Assembly: GCA_020444475.1 (NCBI GenBank)
Contig: JAHLKV010000002.1
Span: 434,001 to 498,000 of the forward strand
Direction of reading: 5' to 3'
Source: a bacterium
Lineage (GTDB): Bacteria; Zixibacteria; MSB-5A5; GN15; FEB-12
Length of the DNA stretch: 64,000 nt
The notes beneath the pieces were generated by a model that was not told the DNA's origin, ran no database searches, and worked only from the letters and a program-made list of their open reading frames with translations. Each line of letters begins with the position of its first letter. The first letter of the stretch is position 1. The position numbers and the translations under genes were made by a program. Below, piece after piece: positions 26,041 to 33,464 of the stretch.

Positions 26041-27075
26041 CTACGCGCCGAGCATTCGCCGCGCCTGCTGCATAGTCAGCCGGGCCGCCTGAAGAGCGGC
26101 AGCTGCTGCTTCGGGATTGTCGTTCTGAATATGCTCCCTGGCTATATCGAGCTGCTCCCGCGTCCTCCGGAGCATCTCCTGCACCGCTTCGTTCCCCTCG
26201 GCCTGTTCGGCGAGGCGTTCGCTTTCATCGAGCAGGCGCTGGTATCTCTTCTCCAGCTGATCGGAGCCCTGGCATTCGCGGACCGCCTGCATGGCGGCCT
26301 CGCGGGATCGCTTCAGGGTCGCCAGGGCCTGTCCGGACTGCCGCTTGCCATTGAGATCATCCGCCAACTGCAACATCTGGCGGGCGCGTGCCATCTGCTG
26401 CTCGGCTTCGATCGATTCGCACCCGGCGGTGATGTCGCCGGCGTTGTCGATAAAATCGCGGACCGCCTCGCGACGCCGCTCATACGAAGCATCGGCCATC
26501 TGGCTCAGCCCGGCGGCCTGCATCAGCTTGCGCGCGGCCTGATCGACCTGATCGGCCAGCTTGAGAGCCGGCTTGTATTGCTTGGCTCGGTAAAACTCCC
26601 AGGCGCGCTCCAGATTGGAGCGAGTACTCTCGTAGAGGTTTTGGAGCACGGAGCGGTCGGTACCGGCGAGGGTCTCGGCCACGCGGTCGAGATTCTCCGA
26701 GGCGCGCTCAAGACGGCGGACAACGGCGCCTTCGTACTGCTCGACCTGTCTCGAGAGACTGAGGGCCACTTTGCCGCGCTCCCGGGCCTGCTTGGTCAGG
26801 GCGGCGGCGATAACCAGGCGGTCATCGTGAAAGGCCTCCCAGGCCCTGGCCTGGAGATCCTTCGCCTGTTCGTAGGCCAGCTCGGCCAAAGGGACGTTGG
26901 CCTGGGCCACCGCATCGGCGATCCGCTCCAGTGCCTGATCGGTGCGCTCGAGTTCACGCTCCAGCCGGACGGCCTGATCGGTTGACGGTCCCTGTGCTAT
27001 CGAAGGCCCGGCGAGCATCAGGATCAGGGCCAGGGAAAGGAGCGGGACCAGTATCGGTATCTTGTTATTCTTCAT
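26041..27075 (-). CDS. Exported alpha-helical/coiled-coil protein
   Basis: A 344-residue protein with signal peptide 1-27 (LVPLLSLALILMLAGPSIAQ). The remainder is almost wholly helical with repeated 45-residue blocks (RLERELERTDQALERIADAV, RLERASENLDRVAETLAGTD, RYQRLLDESERLAEQAEG). It resembles a periplasmic coiled-coil or TPR-like scaffold. No family recognised. GAGGTG precedes the ATG at 27075. Upstream lie a sigma-54-like promoter candidate and three phased repeats, then the NtrC-type regulator. The barrel gene follows, so this looks like the first effector gene of the unit. Confidence 0.8.
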   Translation of the reverse strand: MKNNKIPILVPLLSLALILMLAGPSIAQGPSTDQAVRLERELERTDQALERIADAVAQANVPLAELAYEQAKDLQARAWEAFHDDRLVIAAALTKQARERGKVALSLSRQVEQYEGAVVRRLERASENLDRVAETLAGTDRSVLQNLYESTRSNLERAWEFYRAKQYKPALKLADQVDQAARKLMQAAGLSQMADASYERRREAVRDFIDNAGDITAGCESIEAEQQMARARQMLQLADDLNGKRQSGQALATLKRSREAAMQAVRECQGSDQLEKRYQRLLDESERLAEQAEGNEAVQEMLRRTREQLDIAREHIQNDNPEAAAAALQAARLTMQQARRMLGA

Positions 27076-27105
27076 CAGTCTTCACCTCGTTTGGTCGAGG
27101 AGAGA

Positions 27106-27119
27106 TCAAATCGTATGCC
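27106..27119 (-). promoter_or_regulatory. Possible sigma-54 promoter of the 27075 gene
   Basis: Read on the minus strand, this is GG-CATACGATTT-GA. The GGCA and TTG parts match the -24/-12 pattern (GGCAC-N5-TTGC), but the -12 GC is GA, so the match is imperfect. It lies 31 bases before the start codon, a normal leader distance, and 120 bases downstream of the three phased repeats. Confidence 0.35.
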
Positions 27120-27238
27120 GATTCCATCGGTAGTCGTAAGTCATTATATTTCAATACCCTTTCTCAAGGAAGCGCTAATCGCCCGGCCCGGGGTGTACCC
27201 TTCGGTACGAAACGTGTCCCGAATGGCCCATCTTCAGG

Positions 27239-27279
27239 CGTGCTCCCAACGTGCTCCGGATCGGTGAATTGCGTGCTCC
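27239..27279. promoter_or_regulatory. Three helically phased direct repeats (candidate activator sites)
   Basis: CGTGCTCC occurs at 27239-27246, 27250-27257 and 27272-27279, with spacings of 11 and 22 bases, that is one and two helical turns, so all lie on one DNA face. They sit between the NtrC-type regulator gene and the 27075 gene, about 160-200 bases before its start, where enhancer sites of such regulators usually are. The sites are direct repeats rather than the palindromes usual for NtrC. Confidence 0.55.
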
Positions 27280-27287
27280 GGCCGTAT

Positions 27288-28613
27288 TTACTGCCTGATT
27301 CCATGCACTTTCATCCGGCTGTAGAGCCGCCGTCGGGTGATCTTCAGCAGCCTCGCCGCCTCGGTTTTGTTGCCGTTGGTTTTTTCGAGAGCGTCGAGAA
27401 TCATCTCGCGCTCGGTCCCTTCCAACCCGCCGGCGGAGATCGCCCCTCCTCCCCCGATCGGCTCATCTTCGACTTCCAGTGAGAACTCTTCGGCGGTCAG
27501 CGGCTCGCCGTTGGCGAGGATTACCGCCCGCTCCAGGACATTGCGAAGCTCCCTGACATTGCCGGGCCAGTCGTAACGTAGCAGGAGGTCGCGGACCTCG
27601 GCTGACAGGTCCGAATGTGTGAATCCCGATGCTTTCAGGAAGTGCTCTGCCAGTTCGATGACATCGGAACCTCGCTCGGCCAGCGGCGGGAGGGGGATCG
27701 GGAAAACGTTCAGGCGGAAATAAAGATCTTCGCGGAAGCCGCCCGAGGCTATCTGTTCTTTCAGGTTGCGGTTGGTGGCGGCGATAACGCGGACGTCGAC
27801 ATTGATCATGTCGACACCACCGACCCGGACCAGCTTGCGCTCTTCAAGCACGCGGAGCAGTTTAGTTTGCATGCCGGGGGACATCTCCCCTATCTCGTCG
27901 AGGAAAATCGAGCCGCCTTCGGCGAGTTCGAATCTCCCCTGCTTGCGCTCGACGGCGCCGGTGAAGGCGCCTTTCTCATGACCGAACAGCTCGGATTCAA
28001 GCAGGGTCTCCGTTATGGCGGCGCAGTTGACCGCGATAAACGGCCCGTCGGCCCGTTTGGACAACTCGTGAATGCGTCGCGCCACCAGCTCCTTGCCGGT
28101 GCCGGACCGACCGGTGAGCAGGACAGTGGCTTCGGTGGGCGCCACCTGATCAATCATCTTGCGCACTTTCCCGACTGCGGTCGAGCGGCCGATCATATCG
28201 GTTGGTTTCCCGCCGCTCAGTTCGGCGCGGTAGTGACCGGAGAGCGCCTGAAGTTTCTGCTGCTTGACCAGTTTGGCTACCAACAACGAAAGCTCATCGA
28301 GCGAGAACGGCTTCACGAGATAGTCCGCCGCGCCTTTCTTCATAGCGGTTACCGCCGTCTCGACCGTCCCGTATGCAGTCATGATGATGACATCGATTTG
28401 CCCTTTGGCCAGGGCCTTGTCCAGAATTTCCATACCTGAGATTTCCGGCATCGAGAGATCGGTGATCACGATGTCAAACGAGTGTTTGTCGATCAGCGAG
28501 AGTGCTTCTTTCGGCCTGGTGGTGGTCTGGACGGAATGCCCTTCATCTTCGAGTGTCCCGCAGACCAGCGAGGTCATTTTCGGTTCGTCGTCTACAACCA
28601 GAATGCGTGCCAT
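27288..28613 (-). CDS. NtrC-family sigma-54-dependent response regulator
   Basis: A 441-residue activator. Receiver domain 1-118 with Asp8/Asp9, phosphoacceptor Asp52 (VITDLSMPE) and Lys101. AAA+ domain about 138-370 with Walker A GRSGTGKE (168-175), the sigma-54-contacting GAFTGA loop (215-220) and Walker B SIFLDEIGE. A Fis-type helix-turn-helix ends the protein (KTEAARLLKITRRRLYSRM). Phosphorylated oligomers would drive sigma-54 polymerase. It starts 3 bases after the kinase gene ends, so the two are a pair. Its likely target is the 27075 gene downstream. Confidence 0.95.
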   Translation of the reverse strand: MARILVVDDEPKMTSLVCGTLEDEGHSVQTTTRPKEALSLIDKHSFDIVITDLSMPEISGMEILDKALAKGQIDVIIMTAYGTVETAVTAMKKGAADYLVKPFSLDELSLLVAKLVKQQKLQALSGHYRAELSGGKPTDMIGRSTAVGKVRKMIDQVAPTEATVLLTGRSGTGKELVARRIHELSKRADGPFIAVNCAAITETLLESELFGHEKGAFTGAVERKQGRFELAEGGSIFLDEIGEMSPGMQTKLLRVLEERKLVRVGGVDMINVDVRVIAATNRNLKEQIASGGFREDLYFRLNVFPIPLPPLAERGSDVIELAEHFLKASGFTHSDLSAEVRDLLLRYDWPGNVRELRNVLERAVILANGEPLTAEEFSLEVEDEPIGGGGAISAGGLEGTEREMILDALEKTNGNKTEAARLLKITRRRLYSRMKVHGIRQ

Positions 28614-28616
28614 ATG

Positions 28617-29945
28617 CTATGCTTTCGCTCGTTTCGGAAGGCGAACAGTCACCCGCGTTCCTGAGCCTTTCGTGCTTTTTATGTCCAGCCGTCCGCCCAT
28701 GTCGGCGACAATGCGGCGGCTTATGTAGAGACCGAGTCCGGAGCCGGTCTGTTTGGTCGTATAAAAGGGATCAAACAGTCGCTTCACCTGTCCCGGATCG
28801 ATACCCGGACCGCGGTCAGTCACTGCAAATACAATGTGTTGCTCATCGGCTTCGACGTCAACTCCGACTGCAACCGTCAGTCCGGCCTCGTGACAGGCTT
28901 CGATTCCGTTGATGAGCAGGTTCAGCAGCACCTGGCGGAGCGAGCGGCGATAGCCGACGACCTCGATCGACTCCGCCGTCGTTCTCCCGATCCATTCGAA
29001 CGGCGCCTCGCCGTAGCGTTGCGCAAGGTGCGTTTTTAGTGACCGGGCCAACTCAACCGCATCAAACGATTCGGGTGACTCCGAAGCCACGATCGATTGG
29101 CTGGTGCTGGCGAACTCCAGATAGCCGGAAACAATCTGGTTCAGCCGGTCGACTTCTTCGACGATGTAGCGCGATTCATCGGACTGCTGTTTGCGAGCCA
29201 GGCGTTCGGCGGAGCCGCGAATGATCATCATGGGGTTTTTCAACTCGTGGGCCACCACCGATACCATGCGGCCGAGATACGACTCGGTCTCGGTCAGGAA
29301 GAGCTTTCGCTCGGCCCTATTGATGCGCCGCTGGAAGTCCAGGAAGATCAGACCAAGCAGGATGCCCCCGATAAGCGACAGGCCGGTGGAGTAGTAGAGA
29401 TTCTGCCGAAGTTCACCGAGGGAGTCGAAGTAGTCGACGCTGGCTTCGAGTCCCAGCACGCCAACCGGAAGGTGATCGGAGTCAAACAATGGTGCGAATG
29501 CTGATTTGAGATAGACGGAGCCGGTTTGATATGTTTCGGACACCACCGCCTGACCGCTCGTTCCAAACAGTACCGAGTCAATGTACGGTCCGTTGAGCGC
29601 TGAGAGGAAATAAACGCTGTCGGATTCAAGAGTGGTGGTGGCGAGATAGCGGTAGCTGTCATCGAGTATAAACGCTTCGGCGAGCGTATCGGCCCGGCGA
29701 ACCGCTTCGAGAACGGTCACGATATCGATATACGAGCGGGCGTCATCGAGAAGCAGGCCGTCGATCAGAGCCGGATCGATTGCGGCGGCGGCGGTTTCGG
29801 CGAGGGCGTGCAGTTTGCGGGAGAGCTGGTTCTCGAGCAGGGTCTCGGTCCGCTGGTAGGTAAACCACCAGGCCAGGTTGACCAGCACGATGAGCAGCGC
29901 CGTGAAGGCTGCGATGGCAACAAACCGTTTCGATCCGCCAGACAT
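28617..29945 (-). CDS. Membrane sensor histidine kinase
   Basis: A 442-residue kinase. Membrane helices at about 8-28 and 186-203 bracket an extracytoplasmic sensor domain of 155 residues with a PAS/Cache-like pattern (AEAFILDDSYRYLATTT, PVGVLGLEASVDYF). The DHp helix has phosphoacceptor His233 (VVAHELKNPMMIIRG); the ATPase has the N-box NLLINGIEACHEAG, DRGPGID and GSGLGLYISRRI. ATG at 29945 is preferred since the frame upstream would overlap the divergent thioesterase start at 30002. It is the first gene of the kinase-regulator pair and probably senses envelope conditions. Confidence 0.93.
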   Translation of the reverse strand: MSGGSKRFVAIAAFTALLIVLVNLAWWFTYQRTETLLENQLSRKLHALAETAAAAIDPALIDGLLLDDARSYIDIVTVLEAVRRADTLAEAFILDDSYRYLATTTLESDSVYFLSALNGPYIDSVLFGTSGQAVVSETYQTGSVYLKSAFAPLFDSDHLPVGVLGLEASVDYFDSLGELRQNLYYSTGLSLIGGILLGLIFLDFQRRINRAERKLFLTETESYLGRMVSVVAHELKNPMMIIRGSAERLARKQQSDESRYIVEEVDRLNQIVSGYLEFASTSQSIVASESPESFDAVELARSLKTHLAQRYGEAPFEWIGRTTAESIEVVGYRRSLRQVLLNLLINGIEACHEAGLTVAVGVDVEADEQHIVFAVTDRGPGIDPGQVKRLFDPFYTTKQTGSGLGLYISRRIVADMGGRLDIKSTKGSGTRVTVRLPKRAKA

Positions 29946-30001
29946 GCGGTTATAATGGTCGCGGGACAGAGGCAAAGCAACAACAAGAAAGGGCGACTGC
30001 G

Positions 30002-30439
30002 ATGCCACTTACGCCAGGACGGGAAGATTACAAGGGTACCGTAAGAGCATACCACGAGTCGACGCCGGTCCACCGGTATCTCGGTATGGAACTCGGAAGC
30101 ATCGAGCCGGGACGGGTGATCGTCGCCATGCCGGTCCGGGCGGAGTTCACCCAGCAGAATGGCTTCGTGCACGCCGGGATCCTGACGGCGCTGGCCGATG
30201 CCGCGGCCGGTATGGCTGCCTGGTCGCTGATTGGCGAGAAGGACAATCTGCTGTCGGTGAGCATAGCGGTCTCTCTGATGCGCGCTGCGAAGGCTGACTG
30301 TCTGACAGCCGAGGGTCGGGTGGTGAAGGCGGGGGAGCGGGTTATGTTCTGCGAAGCTTCGGTGTGGGCGACCGATGATCCGGAGCGAAGGGAGTTGGTA
30401 AGAGCGAGTTTCACGATAGCGGTGGTTGGCGACCGATAA
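30002..30439 (+). CDS. Hotdog-fold thioesterase (PaaI-like)
   Basis: A 145-residue protein with the PaaI/4HBT pattern: the N-terminal strand, then NGFVHAGILTALADAAAGMAAW, the hotdog helix with the HxG turn and acidic residue used to hydrolyse acyl-CoA, and later strands LLSVSIAVSLMRAAKADCLTAEGRV. The substrate cannot be told. ATG at 30002 has AAAGG upstream. Divergent from the kinase gene with only 56 bases between starts, so their promoters must overlap. Confidence 0.88.
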   Translation: MPLTPGREDYKGTVRAYHESTPVHRYLGMELGSIEPGRVIVAMPVRAEFTQQNGFVHAGILTALADAAAGMAAWSLIGEKDNLLSVSIAVSLMRAAKADCLTAEGRVVKAGERVMFCEASVWATDDPERRELVRASFTIAVVGDR

Positions 30440-30513
30440 CCGGAATAGGCTTTGGAAACGAAGTCCGGACTATATATTACGGATGTTCGAACCGAAGAAC
30501 CGGGAGGGAGATC

Positions 30514-32058
30514 ATGTCCGGGCCGCGAATCCATGTCTTTGTAATTGCTGTCCTCTTCGCCGTCCTCACCGGCACGGCATCGCTGTACGGTGAAGCAATC
30601 CCGCTCGACTCCGCTGGTTCAAGCTCCGAGGCATTCATGTACCCCACACTCGACGTCGACCGTGAACAGATTATCGTGTATGTTCAGCATGCAAGCGATT
30701 CAGGAGATGACCTCCGGGGTTATCGCCTTTCGAGCGGTCCCGAGTTGACGGTTTTGGAGTCGCGCACGTATCTCACAGAGAGATCGAAGGCCAAGGTTCC
30801 CCGGCTGGTCCGCGTGGGGACGAAGTGGTTGCTGCTGTGGTACGAAGATATAGCCGATCTGCTTCCTTCGCCCACCTCCCGGGATCACGTGCAGGTGTTC
30901 TGTCTTTCCGATCACCCGTTTCCGAGCGATTCGCAGCTAGCGTCTTGCGACACGCTTCGCAGCCTTAAACCGGGTTGGATGGACAAGAAAAGTGAGACAC
31001 TGGAAGAGCCGCAGGTAGTGCTGGCCGATACGACCATATATCTCGCCTACCACACGATGACTGGCATGGACAATCAGGAGATATGGCGTACGGAATCGGT
31101 CATGCGCTCAATTAGCTATACCAGCGGTCACGCCAATGACTTCTCATTTTATCAGCAGATGGGCGGGCTCACGTCGCTGGTCCCTCGCGGCGACAGCGTG
31201 TACTGGGTGCACGGTCGGCAGTGGTGTGATCAGGAACCGGCTATTTACTGCGCGAACATCGTCTCATCCGAACGTGCGTGGCTGGTGCGCGACACCGGAC
31301 GGATTGGAATCACCGGCTTCTCCAGCCATCGCGTGTGGTCACCAACCCCAACGAACATGGCCGTGGATTACGACGACTCGGTGGCATGGATAACGAATGA
31401 GCTGGCCCGCGACGTGGGCAGACTCGACCTCCGGACCGGAATGTACGATGATGTGGTGCATCTTCCTGGGGCACTCCCGTATGAGCTCGGACTGACACTG
31501 TTTCCGTTGACGACGCTCACCTACAACATCGTGTTCGAGCCGGATCATCGCCTGGCATACGTCTACGATCAGCAGTGGCAGTTCGTCCAGACGGCGCAGA
31601 TTCCGGTCACCGGCTCCCTGCTGCATTTCTCGGAGTTCAGGAATATCCCCGGGACCGACCGGGTGGTGTTCGCCTATGCGTCGGAGGTCGAGGCTCCCGT
31701 CGGCACGGCGCTGGTGTATGTCGATCAAATCTCGTTCGATATTGTCACCGATGTAATCGACTCGCCGCCGGCGCGTCCCGTGTCGATGGAACTGGCACAG
31801 AACTACCCCAATCCCTTCAACCCGACTACTTCGATCCGTTACGCCCTGTCGGTGGCAGCGGACGCGCGGCTGACGGTGAGCAACGTACTCGGGCAACATG
31901 TTCGGACTGTGGTAGACTGTCGGCAGGGGGCGGGCAGCTATGAAGTCGAGTGGGATGGCCGGGATGATCGCGGTCGTGTGGTTGGTTCCGGGGTGTATTT
32001 CTATCGGCTCGAGGTGGGAGATCGGAGTTTGAGTCGGAAGATGCTGTTGCTAAAATGA
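30514..32058 (+). CDS. Secreted beta-rich protein with Por/FlgD-type C-terminal tail
   Basis: A 514-residue exported protein. Signal peptide 1-27, then about 390 residues of beta strands that may form a propeller (repeated W/Y-rich strands such as GTKWLLLWYEDIA, DSVYWVHGRQW, HRLAYVYDQQWQFV). The last 85 residues are a sorting tail: LAQNYPNPFNPTTSIRYALS, a FlgD-Ig fold with NVLGQHVRTVV, SGVYFYRLEVG and RKMLLLK at the end. It is expected to be exported by a type IX-like route and held at the surface. ATG at 30514 has GGAGGGAG upstream. No enzymatic motif recognised. Confidence 0.82.
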   Translation: MSGPRIHVFVIAVLFAVLTGTASLYGEAIPLDSAGSSSEAFMYPTLDVDREQIIVYVQHASDSGDDLRGYRLSSGPELTVLESRTYLTERSKAKVPRLVRVGTKWLLLWYEDIADLLPSPTSRDHVQVFCLSDHPFPSDSQLASCDTLRSLKPGWMDKKSETLEEPQVVLADTTIYLAYHTMTGMDNQEIWRTESVMRSISYTSGHANDFSFYQQMGGLTSLVPRGDSVYWVHGRQWCDQEPAIYCANIVSSERAWLVRDTGRIGITGFSSHRVWSPTPTNMAVDYDDSVAWITNELARDVGRLDLRTGMYDDVVHLPGALPYELGLTLFPLTTLTYNIVFEPDHRLAYVYDQQWQFVQTAQIPVTGSLLHFSEFRNIPGTDRVVFAYASEVEAPVGTALVYVDQISFDIVTDVIDSPPARPVSMELAQNYPNPFNPTTSIRYALSVAADARLTVSNVLGQHVRTVVDCRQGAGSYEVEWDGRDDRGRVVGSGVYFYRLEVGDRSLSRKMLLLK

Positions 32059-32442
32059 CGGTGGATCGAAAAGCGGGGGAGAAGTTGAACTCGGCAACCG
32101 GGGTCGCATCCGTGCGACAGGACTGAACGGCCCGTTCGTCCCTTAACTCTCTCACCCCGGTTACGAACACAATACGCCCCCTCTGAGAGATGAATATGTC
32201 GGTGCGCTCTTCTCTTTGTCAAGCGCATATTGTGAAAAGAGTTATGAATAGTCATTTTTAGATACCGGCTAATTGCCTCTATTTTAGTCGACTGCAGAGG
32301 TATCGAGAGTATGTTCGTCAGGAAGCGACAGGTCTCAGGCGCCCCTGACCGGCAGGAGGGGGTGACCAACTTTGAGGGGTTGTAGTCGTCGAGTATCTCG
32401 CGGAACCGGGGGTTCAAAACGCCGGTTTGCCTCTATAACTGC
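32059..32442. other. Gene-free spacer with a three-way-junction-like fold
   Basis: AACCGGGGT (32096-32104) pairs perfectly with ACCCCGGTT (32154-32162). Between them are two small hairpins: TCGCA/TGCGA (about 32104-32117) and GAACG/CGTTC (32125-32137). It begins 38 bases past the stop at 32058. It could be a 3' structure of that transcript or a small RNA element. No T-run follows. The rest of the spacer shows no gene. Confidence 0.45.
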
Positions 32443-32470
32443 TTGACAGGATTTCCGAAATCGGTATTAT
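32443..32470 (+). promoter_or_regulatory. Sigma-70-type promoter of tRNA-Glu
   Basis: TTGACA (32443-32448), a 16-base spacer and TATTAT (32465-32470). Start of transcription would be near 32477, 37 bases before the tRNA. Confidence 0.8.
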
Positions 32471-32513
32471 AGTGATCTTCCGGCAATCGCCGGAGCCAAT
32501 CGAGAGACTGATC

Positions 32514-32585
32514 GACCCCTTCGTCTAGTGGTCAGGACACCGCCCTTTCACGGCGGTAACACGGGTTCGAGTCCCGTAGGGGTCG
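32514..32585 (+). tRNA. tRNA-Glu (anticodon TTC)
   Basis: A 72-base cloverleaf. Acceptor stem GACCCCT pairs with AGGGGTC, discriminator G. The anticodon stem CCGCC/GGCGG holds loop CTTTCAC with anticodon TTC. The T arm ACGGG-TTCGAGT-CCCGT is intact. CCA is not encoded. Confidence 0.96.
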
Positions 32586-32601
32586 CTTTTTTGTGCCTGG
32601 T

Positions 32602-32625
32602 GCCCTGCTTCACGCGGGGCTTTTT
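32602..32625 (+). terminator. Terminator downstream of tRNA-Glu
   Basis: GCCCTGC (32602-32608) pairs with GCGGGGC (32614-32620, one wobble), followed by TTTTT. It closes the single tRNA transcript. Confidence 0.75.
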
Positions 32626-32722
32626 CATTGTGTTCTCACTCTCCAAACCGTAGTTTTTTTTCCGGCAAGGGCGGAATATATGCTGTCTGTTCCGACAGCA
32701 CGAACCGAAAGGTCGGGTCAGT

Positions 32723-33205
32723 ATGAGCAAAGCGATACAGTCGTTTCTGGCAGTCTTGATCTTCGCGGCACTCACGGCGACTACAGTCGCCGAAGATTGC
32801 TCGACGCCCGGTCTGTCGCGCGGCCAGTCGATCTATGTGCCGGCCTACTCACACATCTACAGCGGCAACAACGAACGCCCGTTTCTAATGACCGTCACGC
32901 TGAGTATCCGCAATATCGATCCAGAGCATTCGATTACTGTCACTGCTGTCGACTACTATGAAACGCAGGGGAAGTTCCTAACCGCCTATCTTGACTCTGC
33001 GGTTGTGCTCGGGCCGCTGGAGTCACTTCGCTATGTGGTCCCGGAGAAAGATACCTCGGGTGGATCCGGCGCCAACTTCATGGTCGACTGGGAGTCCGAC
33101 CGTTGCGTCAATCCGCCGATTGTGGAATCAATCATGATCGGCACGCAGATGCAGCAGGGCCTATCGTTTACGTCGCGGGGCCGTGTCGTTATCCCCTCAG
33201 AATGA
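32723..33205 (+). CDS. DUF3124-family exported protein
   Basis: A 160-residue protein with signal peptide 1-23 and a DUF3124-type domain: QSIYVPAYSHIYSGNNERPF, LTVTLSIRNIDPEHSI near the N-terminus, then VDYYETQGKFLTAYLDSAVVLGPLES, and SGGSGANFMVDWESD and SIMIGTQMQQGLSFTSRGR at the end, all close to remembered family members. The function of the family is not known. It has an Ig-like strand pattern and is likely periplasmic. Single gene after tRNA-Glu. Confidence 0.85.
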   Translation: MSKAIQSFLAVLIFAALTATTVAEDCSTPGLSRGQSIYVPAYSHIYSGNNERPFLMTVTLSIRNIDPEHSITVTAVDYYETQGKFLTAYLDSAVVLGPLESLRYVVPEKDTSGGSGANFMVDWESDRCVNPPIVESIMIGTQMQQGLSFTSRGRVVIPSE

Positions 33206-33404
33206 TACCACCAACATGCCAGCGCGGGATCTCGACGTCGTTTCAACGGCAGTTGTCCGCGTGAGCCCTCACCTTTTGCCATCTTTCCTGTGGCGGTGCG
33301 TTTTGGGCGGTAGATCTCCCCAACCTTAGCGCCGTGTCCGCAACGATCCGGGACGGACAATCTCGAGACGCTCTCCCGCATCTACCCTTTCCCGGAAGAA
33401 AAAA

Positions 33405-33439
33405 GAGACCGCCCGCCCTGAGGCTGGGCAGGCGGTCTC
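33405..33439 (-). terminator. Rho-independent terminator of the 33465 gene
   Basis: GAGACCGCC (33405-33413) pairs with GGCGGTCTC (33431-33439), with further GCCC/GGGC pairing inside, followed on the minus strand by TTTTTTCTTCC. Confidence 0.88.
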
Positions 33440-33464
33440 ACGATTAACGGTTAGAGAGGTGAGA

